Below, piece by piece: positions 50,449 through 62,376 of a stretch of DNA of 64,000 nucleotides. The notes below the pieces were generated by a model. That model ran no database searches. It saw only the letters and a program-made list of their open reading frames with translations, and was not told the DNA's origin. The stretch is from contig JARUPY010000473.1 of the NCBI GenBank assembly GCA_029817715.1, forward strand, positions 4,526,001 through 4,590,000. The letters run 5' to 3'. This DNA is from Melastoma dodecandrum (taxonomy: Eukaryota; Streptophyta; Magnoliopsida; Myrtales; Melastomataceae). A program made the translations under genes and the position numbers. The stretch's first letter is position 1. Each line of letters begins with the position of its first letter.

Positions 50449-51765
50449 GTGTTAGAATAATAATAATAATAATATGGGGTAAGATATAGTAGAAATACAT
50501 GTAGAATAGGGAGATGATCCCGCTGATGGATGCAGAGTTCTTCTTTTTATGGTTCGGTGAAGTTGTTTTTCTTTCTGTTCTTACTGATACACCTAATCTG
50601 CTAGCAACACAACTCCAATACCAAATCCAGCCATCAACACAATCGATTCACTCACCAGTGAACTACAATAAGGTCCCCCGACAGATTACACACATTACAC
50701 CACTGACACCGCCGTCGTTCTTCACCACTGGATCGTTCATCCGTCTACCTGAACTCGAGTTTGTGAAGTGCGAGGTAAATTTTCCGTAAAAAAAGCAAGT
50801 TGCGTTTCATGAACACGAATTAATAAAAAAAAAAAAAATGGACTCGCATTTTGCAAACACGATATTGAACTCCCACGATTAATCCATGGCGACTTTCTTC
50901 TTCAACCAACGGCGCATTTGGCAAAAGCGATAGCAGAAGCATAGATTTTTTTTATCAGTGCGAAAACGTAGTTTAGGATCTATGAAACGTGTGACCATTT
51001 ATTAAGAATGTTTTAATGGACGTGTCCGCGATTAAACACATTTGACCACGAATTCGAGTTTGAGTTTTGATGGTAACCGTCAAAATTATTAAATAAATGT
51101 TAATCAAAGATTACGAACAAAGAAATTACTAACTTTAGATCAAACACGAATGGACGGTTGACTCTGGGATTACATACAGTGTTTACATAAGAAGAAAGGA
51201 GGAGAGAGAAGAGGAAGTGTGAAGAACAACATTAATTGGCAATCACCTTTACTATGGTATTCAATCGATAAACTTCAGTTCACTCATATATCGCATTATA
51301 GTTCACATTTACCGAAATTCAACTAATTTTACAATCCTCCACTGCCGCATCCATAAAAATTCTAGCTACTCGTGACTATTCCTCCATTAACAGAAAATGC
51401 TTATGCCAATTCAACTCATAGAAGGTCTCACTCGCTCACGACCAGGCAAGATCAACATTCTTCGTCTCCGACCTTCTCAAACCACCGGCCTCTCCTTCTT
51501 GCCTTCCCCGAACTCCTCCTTCGTCTGTCTTCTTCTAACTAACCACCGACCTCTCGTCCTGCGGGTTATCTCTTCCTTTTTATAAATTTCTGTCTTTATA
51601 CATTTCTTCTTGTAACTCCTTCATCTTCTCTCGTCAATTCAATTCAGTCCCTTCCTTTCTTTATTAATCTTCATTTCTCTTTTTACTCTGAAGTCCTTCA
51701 ACTTCTTCTTGTATTTATCATTCAATCCCTACAACACTTGAACATATATGCAGCAGCTTCATGCT
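50449..51765. other. 3' flank of the microprotein gene and unidentified sequence
   Basis: An AAT microsatellite (50456-50474) directly follows the stop. No further gene is seen. The right part may include remains of the 3' LTR of the chromovirus, but no LTR border was recognised. Confidence 0.4.
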
Positions 51766-53624
51766 TCATTTTTCAACCCCATCACTCGCCATTCCATCTC
51801 CACACATCAAGCCCCCTTCCCTAAGAACACCCCTGTCCTCAAGGGTGACGGATGGAAAATGTTGCTGCAGATCATACAAATACTCCCATGTAGCATCAGT
51901 CCCAACAGACCACTCCACCAAAACCTTCGTAGCTGCTCGATTATCTCGCTTCACCATCTGTCGCTGGATAATGCAGACAGGAACAAGATTAGTTACCATA
52001 TGTAGCTTTGATAAATCAGTAAGCCACCAACTCATGCCTAATAAAACGGTTCAATTTGGAAATATGAAATGTAGAATGAAGCTGAGCATCCTTAGGTAAA
52101 TTCAATTTGTAAGCAACAGCACCAATTCTGTCCACCACCTGGAATGGACCAAAGTATAATGGACTCAACTTATGATTGCCACTCTTCTGGACAGAATGTT
52201 GCCTACAAGGCTGCAACTTCACATAAACCCAATCACCAATCTCAAATGATCTGTCAAGACGTTTCCTATTAGCCATCTGAACCATCATATTTTGCGCCCA
52301 ATGTAGATGGAAACGAAGCAACTTCACCATAGAATCATGAGCTTGTAAACGCTTGTCCACATCCATCACAGTAGAAGTACCAGGTATATAAGGTACATGA
52401 ACCGGAGGAGGGTAGCCATACAAAGCTTCAAACGGGGTTGTGCGAATAAAAGAATGGAAAGTGGTATTATACCACCATTCTGCCAATAATAGCCATCCAA
52501 ACCACTTATTAGGACAATCACTTACCATACAACGAAGGTAGTCTCTAACCATCCATTCACCACTTCAGTCTGTCCATCTAATTGAGGATGATATGTGGTG
52601 GACAGATTAACTCCACACCTTGGAACCTCCAAAAAGACTGCCAAAAGTGACTGAGAAAACAACATCTCGATCACTCACAATTGTTCCTGGCATTCCATGC
52701 AATTTAAACACATTATCCATGAAAGTAGTTGGCCACCACAGAAGTAGAATAAGGATGACTAAGGCCTATGAAATGAGCATATTTAGTCAACATATCTACC
52801 ACCACCATAACAACCTCCTTGCCTTGTGAATTGGGTAACCCTTTAATAAAATCCATGATGATTTCATCCCAAACAGTAGTAGAAATAGGCAATGGCTGAA
52901 GTAACCCAGAAAGAAGGGAATTTTCAATACTTACAACGCTGGCAGACATCATACTGCCGCACAAAGATACGAACATCCATTTCTAAACCCTTCCAGAAGC
53001 AAAAGCTAGAGACTCTCTTAAAGGTAGCATGCACTCCCGAATGCCCTCCAGCAGCAGAAGAGTGGAACACCTTCAAAATCAGCTGTTGTAGTTGCAAATC
53101 CTTCCCCGCAACCAATTTGTTATTCTTCCATAACAGGTCTTGTTTCCAAACAAAAGAAGTAGATTCACCCTTTGGGTAGCCTCCAATTCTTTCTGTAATT
53201 GAAGATTAGTTGTCGAACTCTTCTTTATGTCATCCAACAAGGTGTCTTGTTGCATAGAGAAAGTCATGGCCAAAAGTTCAGGACCATGAATTTGTGATAA
53301 AGCATCAGCTGCAACATCGTCACATCCCTTCTTGTAAACGATTTCGTAGTCAAACCCCATTAGTTTAGACAACCAATTAAACTGACTATCATTATTCAGA
53401 TGTTGCTCAAGAAGGAACTTGAGGCTCTGATGATCAGTTCTATTGATGAAATGACGACCCAGCAAGTAATGCCTCCACTTGTCAATTGCATAGACTATTG
53501 ACATTAGTTCTTTTTCATATAATGATAATCCAAGATGCCTTTTAGCCAAAGCCTTATTAATAAATGCTATAGGATGCTTCTCTTGCATAAGGACAACCCC
53601 AATGCCCACCAAACTTGCATCCAT
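51766..53624 (-). mobile_element. Chromovirus (Ty3/Gypsy, Tekay-like) fragment: RNase H, integrase, chromodomain
   Basis: On the minus strand the order is RNase H (53624 on, MDASLVGIGVVL, TDHQSLKFLL, DYEIVYKKGCDDVAADALS), the integrase zinc region (H-H-C-C with GGHSGVHATF and CQRCK), part of the core ([25 protein letters not shown]), the integrase C terminus ([21 protein letters not shown]) and a chromodomain (KVLVEWSVGTDATWEY) ending near 51766. The pieces lie in different frames and part of the core is missing. Gag, protease and reverse transcriptase are absent; the element stops abruptly at about 53625. Confidence 0.85.
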
Positions 53625-55130
53625 TTCCGCAATGAACGTTTTGGTAAAATTGATAACTCTATGAAAGTAGGGTTATTTCGTATCCCTAATGATGCTTTAT
53701 ATGGTTAGTCGTACGAGTATTGACAGGAATTTGGTAGGATTTAAGTGATTTTTAGTTTAGTTCTATTTTAAGTCGATCTTTGTTATTTTCTTAGTTTTTG
53801 AATCTATTTTGATTTGAATCATTTGTCTTGTTGATGTCTCTTGGTTTGTCGTGTTTTAATGCAGGAAAATGAAGGAGATCTTGAAGCTTGGACCAAGTAA
53901 AGTGAAGATGAGCGAAAATTGGACAGAGAGTAGAAGGACGCGTCCCTCTGTTCTCAGGGACGCGTCCTTGGGAGTTCTGTTGAGTGAAGGGACGAACCCT
54001 GCGAAACTATGTTCAAATCGCTTGAGGAATTCTTCAAGTCTTCCTGAGACTGCATTATGAAGAAATAGATGATCAACAAGTCACTTATTTGGTAGTTTTA
54101 GTTATTTTATTTTATTCTCCCTAGAAATCTTTTTAGATTTGGAGAATCTTAGGAAATCTTTTTCAAGGGGAACTACATATTCTGTTTTTAGAGGCAACCC
54201 TAGGGAGACTTTTTCTTTCAGAGAGAGGGAGGAGTCAATCGACTCGGGAACGGAGAAAGAGGTGACGGCTAGGGTTGAAGCGGAGATCGGGACAAGGCTA
54301 CTACATCTCGGATCGGAAGATCGAGAGGGCGTTTCTCTTTTCTTGCCCCTTGATTGCTATGTCGTTATCGTTTTCCTTTGAACTTGGGTTGAATTTCATT
54401 TATGTTATGAACTAATTCCGTTTTCTAGGACTTCAATGGAACTTAACGACTTTATTTAACGAGTGAATTCATTTTCTTCGTGTTATTCGAATTCGTGTGG
54501 TTACTTATTCATATCTTGATCTTAATGAAATTAATTGACTAATCACCAATTAATTTGATCTGGAAACCTATTCGGGCTTGGAAAAGTTGTTTGGGTTGAG
54601 CCGTTGATTGAATAGCCTAAGTTAGCGTCACGTTGGAAAACGGAGCTAATTCGTGAGAAGGATAGGAGTATACCGAATCGCCTTAGGTAGCCATTTAGGG
54701 TTGTTGCATAATGGATTTCCACTAGTTAATTGCCTAGGAATAGAGTGATTAGCTCGATACAGGGAATACGTTCTTAGAGCACTCGGGATAGGCGTAAGGA
54801 GATAATCGAACCCTAGGTTAGTAACTTGAGAATTTGATAACTGGAGAAAGGAAGGAACAAGTTAGATAATACGTTAGGGGAAGTTGATAGTCCTAGATTT
54901 TTACTATTTGATTGAACTATCGTTTATTTGCAATCTATTTTCTATTTTACTATCATTCCATCTTGTTCGACTTGACCTCGATATCGTTAAACGTGCAACC
55001 GTTAGGAATTTTTCTCTGTTGATTCTCTCTGAGAACGACCTCTACTTACCATATCTACAAGTTAGTTAGGCTTGTTAGAGTATTTAATTTGCCGCCTTCG
55101 ACAAGCGTAATCAAAAATCAAGTAACACAA
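53625..55130 (+). mobile_element. Athila-like LTR or leader fragment
   Basis: No proteins are encoded. The texture (GGACGCGTCC hairpin, CCTAGGGAGACTTTTTC, repeated TTAATTGCCTAGGAATAGAGTGATT-type phrases, and an end in TTTGCCGCCTTCGAC, which resembles a worn TTTGGCGCCGTTGCC motif) recalls LTRs of the Athila/Tat group in plus orientation. Borders are not defined. Confidence 0.35.
53934..53969. repeat. Perfect hairpin: 14-bp arms, 8-base loop
   Basis: AAGGACGCGTCCCT and AGGGACGCGTCCTT are exact reverse complements separated by CTGTTCTC. Each arm also contains the self-complementary GGACGCGTCC, so two alternative structures are possible. It lies in LTR-like DNA. Confidence 0.95.
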
Positions 55131-55139
55131 AAACATGTG

Positions 55140-55849
55140 CAGTTACCAATGCTTCCTTTAATATTCGAAAGGCAAAATATGCAAGTGTACTCCACGGAAA
55201 TGCATCTTCAGCCAAATTATTTCAGCTGTCGTAGTGGCTATTGCCCTGTATTCAGCTTCTGTCGAGCTACGTGACACCGTGCTCTATTTCTTAGACCGCC
55301 AGCTTACGAGGGAATCTCCTATGAACACGCTATAGCCGGTAGTCGACCTCCTGCAGTCTTGGTTAAGCTGAACTTGAGAAAAATACGCTATAACCATTAG
55401 AGAACACTTGCAGTCTTGGTTCAGCTGAACTTGAGAAAAATACGCCTCTTCCTGGTGTGCCTTTCAGATACTTCGGAACCATGTTTCCTCAAAGGTTTGT
55501 CCATGAATTGAGCAAGAACATGGATTGCGTAAGTCAGGTCTGGTCGCGTGATTCCCAAGTAAATGAGTCTTCCCACAAGCTGCCTATAAGCACACGCATC
55601 AACTATTTCATCCTCCTCTACTTGTGTTAGCTTGTGATTAGTAACAATTGGTATAGAGCTTGGCTTGACTCCTAACTTTCCAAGATCTTCCAATAAGCGC
55701 AAAGCATATCCACGCTGCGAATTAAATTTACCAACCCGTGATATGGCAACTTCTAACCCCAAAAAATATTTCAAAACGCCAAGATCCCACAGTTTGAAGT
55801 GACTTTGCAATATCACATAAACATTTATTTTAAGAAGAAAAGAAAACAA
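55140..55849 (-). pseudogene. Copia reverse transcriptase/RNase H fragment
   Basis: Frame 55849-55421 carries the end of reverse transcriptase (LGVLKYFLGLEVA, SQRGYALRLLEDLG, YRQLVGRLIYLGITRPDLTYA). After a gap with disrupted frame the RNase H tail follows (RSTTGYSVFIGD, SWRSKK-stop-STVSRSSTEAEYRA, 55320-55170) with an in-frame TAG in place of the usual Gln. It is a separate insertion from the Copia at 44.7-48.7 kb, or possibly its displaced 3' part. Confidence 0.8.
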
Positions 55850-56349
55850 GTTTGTTTATAAAACTTTGTCGAAAGAAAGGAACGAGCTTCGTGAGTTTGT
55901 ACGGGCCTTTTCGTAAAGTACGAATGGGCATAATAGCAGCATGATTGACATTTGTTGCCATCTTCTTCTTCTGATTTCATTTACGAGGGAACAAATGGAG
56001 AAATCTTCCTTTTGTCCTATTAGTTACGTGTAAGGACACGATTAGATTGGTTAAGCACGCTAATTTTTTCAATTGATCCCTATTGCTGCTGCCGTTTCTT
56101 ACCGTTTTGACAAACTTATCATCACAGACGTTTTATTGTCGTAATTACTTGATTAGCATTCTCAAATTGCAGGAGATTGGCGGATGTTTTCAAAAGGGAC
56201 TGTCAATAAAAACAAATATCACATTTAGTGATTAAAGGACAAAATTGTGGAAAGCGTTCTTTAACAATGGACAAGGCATCTCCGACCTGGCACTCACGCC
56301 TTATTATAGTAGTGTCGACAAGCGTACACAGAAGTTGTTTTGGGGAACG
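55850..56349. other. Intergenic, nothing recognised
   Basis: AT-rich sequence with no coding or repeat signature that I can name; it contains the 3' flank of the polygalacturonase remnant. Confidence 0.5.
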
Positions 56350-56985
56350 CTATGCGGTGCAGGCAGGTGGCACTTGTGTTCCCGTAATTGTCGGGCTAAC
56401 GTTAGAGCAGACGGACACTGCTCGGCCTTGTGGTCCATTGTAGCCCAGGTAGATTTTTCCGAGCCGAACATTCTTGCAAGGAAAGGCCGGGCTGCAAGCC
56501 ATATTAACAACGACAGGGGTCGAAGAAGTCCCGTGGACGTTGTCGATGGTTATGTTGCTGATCCTTACAAGGGAAGGGACCTGCAGGAAACGGATGTTTC
56601 GGCAGGAAATTAGTCGGTTGAGCTCTGTGGAGTAGCGCGTCTGACGATAATAATGGAAACAGGAGGAGACATTTTACCCCTCTCTTGCATAGGTTCCAGG
56701 GGCAGTACTCCTGATCGATGATCACGGGATTTCCGACGTTGTCCATCCTGATGTTCTCGAATTGCATATCTGAGATTACCCCGGGGTATGAAGCGGGCCA
56801 GCCATTCATCGTGCCGGTGAGCGTGCAGTTCTTGACGTAGAATCCCGTCACGGGGTCCTCGTTCTGATACTTGCCAAGGCTGCCTACGCTGATCCCGTGT
56901 CCTGGTCCACATTTCACTCCAGTTACGTGGACGTCCTTGCTGCCGTCTCCCAGGCTTGAGGTTCTGCCACCTTTGCCTCCCTAGG
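56350..56985 (-). pseudogene. Polygalacturonase (GH28) gene, 3' remnant
   Basis: Two exons remain on the minus strand, about 56985-56678 and 56580-56350, joined in phase by GT-AG sites. They encode [66 protein letters not shown], then [34 protein letters not shown] and the tail GTQVPPACTA before TAG. This is the C-terminal third of a pectin-degrading endo-polygalacturonase. The CGPGHG histidine is present. The conserved RIK segment after TMNG is deleted in frame (TMNG runs straight into WPASYPG) and the catalytic DD region upstream is replaced by Tat retroelement sequence. The gene is dead, truncated at or near the retroelement border at about 56981. Confidence 0.85.
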
Positions 56986-58335
56986 TGTAATACCGTCGAA
57001 GAGCATCCGCATTGATTGCTTGGGGCAGGTCACCTCCGTCCATCTTCGTCAGGATGGTTGCTCCTCCCGAAAAGGCGTATTTGACGACGAATGGCCATTC
57101 GTAGTTCGGAGAGAATTTCCCTCTAGGATCTCTGACATTTGGCAAGACCTGTTTGAGGACCAGGTCACCTGGCTTGTATCTGACCGGCTTAACTTTCTTG
57201 TTAAATGCCTTGGGCATGCGCTGTTGATAGCATTGTATGTGATGGGCGGCAGTGATCGCTTCTCGTCTATGAAGTAGAGGTGGGCGAGCTGATGGTTAAT
57301 CTTCTCGTCTTCCGTCATGTTGCTTTGGGACGAGATCCTAAGAGTCGGTAGCTTGACTTCCGCCGGGATGACTGCTTGCGTTCCATAGACGAGTTCAAAA
57401 GGAGTTGCCCCAGTCGAAGTACGTATTGTTGTCCGGTAAGCGAGCAACGCGAAAGGGAGCTTCTCATGCGAGTCGCGATACGTAATTGCCGTTTTCTGAA
57501 GGATCTTCTTCAGGTTTTTGTTTGCGGCCTCGACTGCACCGTTCAATTGTGGACGGTACGGTGAAGAGTTAAGATGCTTTATCCGTAATTCCTTGCAGAG
57601 TGAATCCATTAGCTTGGAGTTGAAGTTGGCACCATTGTCGGTGACCAGTAGTTCTGGAACTCCGTATCTGGCAATGATATTAGCTCTCATGAATCGTACG
57701 ATGTTGTTCGCCGTAACTTCCTTGAAGGATTGAGCTTCAACCCACTTGGTGAAATAATCAATGGCGACCAGTAGGAATCGGTGCCCATTGGATGCCTTGG
57801 GATTGATTGGTCCAATTACATCCAGGCCCCACATTGAGAACGGCCACGGTTCGAAGAGCGGGTAAAGCCTTGTCGGGGGCACATGCACCTTATCGCTGTA
57901 GATTTGATACTTGTGACAAGTCTTGACATATTTGATACAGTCGGCCTCGATTGTGAGCCAATAATACCCTTGGCGCATTATCTTCTGGGCAAGTGCCTAT
58001 CCATTCATGTGTGGCCCGCACACGCCTTCGTGAACTTCGAAGATAAGTGCTTGGGCTTCTTGTTCCGTGACGCACCGCATGAGTGTCGTCGTGAATGATT
58101 TCTTATATAGGGTGTCACCATCAAGGAAGTAACTCCTTGCGATTCTCCTGATGAATTTGCGTTCTTTCCCTGTGCTTCCTTGGGGGAAAGTGCCCGATTC
58201 TAGATAGGATTTAATGTCGGCGAACCATGGCGATGAGTCTTCGGTTTGGCATGGTTCGGTATGCATGCAGCTAGGATCATCGGCGATGTTAATGCGAAGA
58301 GGTTCAATGTCCATCTCACCGGCCAAAGGAATCAT
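56981..58335 (-). pseudogene. Tat element integrase region
   Basis: The zinc region starts within 58335-57997 (HEGVCGPHMNG) and passes through a frame change at about 57990 into the core: GLDVIGP, VTDNGANF and NGAVEAANK supply D, D and E. The C-terminal part (TPFELVYGTQAVIPAEV) continues, then PVRYKPGDLVLKQVLPNVRDPRGKF in a third frame. One Cys of the zinc ligand pair is changed (CHKY where the family has C-x-x-C). Confidence 0.85.
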
Positions 58336-58379
58336 TGATGCAAGGACCGCCAGCGCGTCTGCAAAGCGATTATCCGCTC

Positions 58380-59042
58380 GTGGGAGATAGTTGAACTCAA
58401 TGTCGGTAAACTAGCGGACTAATGTCTGCAAATAGTCCTGATATGGGATGAGCTTTGGATCCCGTGTGCGCCATGCTCCGTTTGTCTGGGAGATGATAAG
58501 CGCGGAATCCCCATATACGTCGAGGAACCGGGCCTTCATTCGAGTGCGCGTAACAAACCGAGAATACATGCTTCGTACTCAGCGATGTTGTTCGTGCAAG
58601 GGAAAGTTACTTTTGCCGCTATAGGGTAATACTGTCCATTTGGAGATATCACTACAGCCCCGATGCTTGATCCCGAGGAGTTGAAGGCACCGTCGAAGTA
58701 CATCGTCCATTTTATGTTTAGTTCCACGAATAAGATGTTTTCGTCAGGTAATTTGACCTCTAGGGGTGAATCATCTGCTTCTGGATACTCAGCAATATGA
58801 TCAGCGATGGTTCTACCTTTAACCGATTTCGTCGATGGTTCTAACTGTAGTTACAATTTTGAGACTCTTCCCATTAATGTTGGTTTGTCGAAGAGATATT
58901 TTAGTGGGTCATTTACGGACACTGATAAAATCTCGTAGTGGAGAGTGTACTGGCGTAATCGATGTAAGACCCAAATGACAGCGCAACAAGTACGTTCTGG
59001 AGCGGTGTACCTAGACTCGTAGTCGGTGAACTTCTTGCTCAA
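58380..59042 (-). pseudogene. Tat element RNase H and additional archaeal-type RNase H
   Basis: The first RNase H ends with LSKKFTDYESRYTAPERTCC and PLKYLFDKPTLMGR, then a stop. The second starts WTMYFDGAFNSSGSSIGAV and holds NNIAEYEACILGLLRALE; downstream of it YGDSALIISQTNGAW continues only after a frameshift near 58540. The second domain is what sets the Tat lineage apart. Confidence 0.8.
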
Positions 59043-59078
59043 ATAGTAGACAGCATGTTCCTTGGCGTCTGGTGGTTG

Positions 59079-60737
59079 CTAGGCGAACATGGCTCCAAAC
59101 GACTCTTCTCTGACCGTGAGATAGAGAGTGAGAGGATGCCCCGGCTTTGGCGGGACGAGAACGGGTGGTCGTGTTAGATACATCTTGATTTGTTCGAACG
59201 CGGTTTCGCATTCATCGTCCCATTCGAACTTGACGTCTTTTCTCAATTTCTTGAATAGAGGTTTACATGTATCGACTAAGTTAGAGATGAATTTCCCAAT
59301 GTAGTTGAGGCGACCCATGAAGCCCCGGATTTCCTTGATTGACCTTGGAGCCGGGAGATCGCGGATTGCCTTAATTTTATCTGGGTCGATTACGATGCCT
59401 CTACTACTGACTACAAAACCGAGGAGCTTACCTGATGTTGCCCCAAATACACTTTTGGCCGGATTAAGGCACAACTTGTAGTTGTGGAGCCGTTCGAATA
59501 ATTTACGGAGGACATCTACGTGGTCTTGCTCTGCCTTGGATTTGGCGATCTTGTCGTCGACGTACTCAATCTCGTGATGCATCATGTCATGGAACAGGAC
59601 CACCATAGCTCGTTGATATGTTGCCCCGGCGTTCTTGAGTCCGAAGGGCATCACCCGATAGCAGAATGTGCCCCAGGGAGTTGTGAAGGTCGTTTTCTCT
59701 TTATCTTCTTCGGCCATGCGAATTTGATTGTCGCCGGAAAACCCGTCCATGAAAGAGAACCTATTGAATCCAGCGGTGTTGTCCACTAATAGGTCGATGT
59801 GCGGTAGGGGGAAGTCGTCTTTGGGACTCGCCTTATTGAGGTCGCGATAGTCGACGCAGACTCGGACTTTCCCGTTTTTCTTGATGACTGGGACGATGTT
59901 CGCAACCCACTCTGGATAATGGGCCACTTCGATGAACTTGACTTTGAGGAGCTTATCGACCTCTTCTTTGATGGCGAGTGCTAGATCAGGTTTGTACCAA
60001 TGTTGCTTATGTTTTGTCAGTGTAATTGGCGGATCAATGGGGATTTTGTGCTCCACTATTTCCGAATCCAAACCTGGCATGTCCGCATATGTCCAGGCAA
60101 AGACGACTGAGAATTCTTTGAGTAGACTGACAATATTCCTGGCTTCGTCCGCCTGCAAGTCGGCACCGATGAATAATTCTTTGGGTTCGTCCTTAGTCCC
60201 TATGTTGATTGACACCGGTTCTTGGAAGGTGACGCTCTTCGGTTCTTCATGTCGTAGGACACCTTGTTCCAAGCCATGGTATCTGTCTAGGGATTTCGGG
60301 TCACGTATTACTTCCTCTTCTTGCTTATGGGGGTTCTCGGGCATGACCGAAGCAGACGCTGGATTGCGTTCTGTAACTTCTTCTCGTCTAGTTACGTTCT
60401 CGGGGTCTAGGCGAGGCATTGAATGATGGCCTACGTCTGTTAATTGTTCAACGGGATTTGTGGTATTCCCGAAGTGTCGTTCCTGTCTAGAAGGAAAATA
60501 AATCAGTTGCACGGCTTTACAAAGGGGATGATATTGCGTGATGATTTTAAAGAAACGATGAACTATGCGTCCCAGACAAAAAGGGAGCGCCGTGGGATCA
60601 GTCCTCAGCGGGGCCCTATTCGTTTCCTCCGATTTGCCCTTTATCATCAACGGTTCGATCCCACGGGCACCCCGGCTCGAAAAGGGGGTCGCGTTACTTA
60701 TGAATATCCTTACTATCCCGCGACCAAAATATAGCAA
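59079..60737 (-). pseudogene. Tat element reverse transcriptase
   Basis: A long open frame with LDSEIVEHKIPIDP, VCVDYRDLNKASPKDDFPLP, FMDGFSGDNQIRMAEEDKEK, YRVMPFGLKNAGATYQRAM and the catalytic EYVDD, followed by the connection domain (GFVVSSRGIVIDPDKIKAI, LPAPRSIKEIRGFMGRLNYI). It ends at an in-frame TAG (59081-59079) where the family continues into AKEHAVYYLSKKF, so a single CAG-to-TAG type change separates it from RNase H. Confidence 0.9.
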
Positions 60738-60743
60738 GGCGAC

Positions 60744-62235
60744 CTATCCTAGACACGATTTATCTACATGCAAAAAGGTAGAGTTGGAAAAGGTTCGCCC
60801 ATTGAGCGGCATGTCCGACGCGGCCGGGTCCGACGCTTCCATCATGTTGACGCTCTCTTCGTGCTCGCATGCCCTGTTCTTCTTGGTCTTTGGCCCTTCA
60901 TCGTAAGAGCTTGATATAGAGTCGGCAACTGAAGATTCTGCTTGCTTGTTTGGTGGGGGTATTTCAGTCCTCGGGGGCGTCCCTAGCGGTGCCGACACCA
61001 TTGGAGCTCGAGGACGAGGCGCTCCGGCTTGTCGAATATACCTCGGCATTTGGTCCAGGGGGATGGCGACATTGGGAGGTATGAAGTGGACCCGTATACG
61101 TGGCCGACGCCTCTGGCCCTGCCCTTCATTAGCTTGGATGACGTTGACATGTACGCCAGCCACCTGTTCGTCTTCTGGTAGGTGCACTTCCCCCTCTGGC
61201 TCACCAGCCCGGATCTTTATGTCTTCGAGTTTCCCAGAGAGGATTTCGCATTCCATGGTCGTCGCAGACGAACGAACGAAGCGGATAAACGACTTGTCGT
61301 TGGCGTGCTTGTCCTGCTTATGCCGCACTTCGCCTTCGAATCCAAGCGCCGTGGTCTCCACCGGAGTGGGAATACTGATCGGGTGGGTAATGCCTTGCCC
61401 CCTGGCCCCGAGTCCTTGGCCCGGTTGGTATCCATGCCTGAGGAATTCTTTTGCGGCGCTAATGTTGCCCCGCGTCATCAAAGGGTCGGATTTGTAATCA
61501 CGTCTGACAATGTGGACCATTTCTAGTGTTTGAGCCGTCGATGGTTCTCCGGTTGGCTCCCCGAGATACGGCATGTCGATCTCGTGGCAGAGTTCCATCG
61601 TGCGTTCCCCCCTTACTGTGATGAGTTTGCCGTATGAGGGAAATCTGATCATCTGATGGAGCGTTGATGGGACCGCTCATGCCTGGTGAATCCACGGGCA
61701 TCCTAGCAGCATGTTGAAGGAACCCGCTGTCTCGACTATCTGGAACACGGAGGAAAAAAGTGACCTCGCCGTGAGCCTAGTGTTTGGCGCCGTCGAAAGC
61801 CCGGATGGATAACCCCGATTGTGGTAGCTTCTCCGTGTTGATGCCGAGCTTTTGGGCGACCACGAGCGGTATTATATTGACCCCTGACCCACCATCTATG
61901 AGTACCTTGGAGATGGTGGTGTCTCTGCACTTGAGCGTTATAAATAGCGCATCGTTGTGATCGCCTCCTTGTTCCGGGAGATCATCCTCTGAAAAAGTAA
62001 TTGCGTCGTTGGCCGGTATCTGGTTCACGTACGTGTCCAACGCATTTACTTCAACCTGCTCGGGCACATGCACCTCGGCAAGGAATTTCTCTAACATCTC
62101 CCTGTGCTTGTCGGAGGAATGAATGAGGTCGAAGAGTGAAATCTGAGCTGGCTGCTTCCTCAACTGTTCTACAATGTTGTAATCCCTCTCCTTGATAGCG
62201 TAAATCACCTTGCGAATCTGTTCGTTCGATGGCAC
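60744..62235 (-). pseudogene. Tat element protease and G-patch region
   Basis: Frame 62235-61777 contains the aspartic protease with VLIDGGSGVNIIPL as its active-site region, a variant of the usual Asp-x-Gly-Ser form in this lineage. It breaks near 61777 and the frame from 61652 continues with MVHIVRRDYKSDPLMTRG and the G-patch FLRHGYQPGQGLGARGQG, then a proline-rich linker toward reverse transcriptase. Confidence 0.8.
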
Positions 62236-62376
62236 CTTGGGATTCGACGATCCCCCCTATAGCTGAGCGTTGGGGGCGGCCACCACCTGAACGGGTGATG
62301 AGTTCAACCTCTGGGGTTGGTGGGCGCAGCTGGGTCTGATCACGACGGGAATCCTTGGTTCCTTCGCAAGCGAGCC

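Noticed and set aside
55089..55274. Plus-strand frame as a small gene
   Set aside because: The minus strand of the same interval encodes Copia RNase H motifs, so the plus frame is a shadow.
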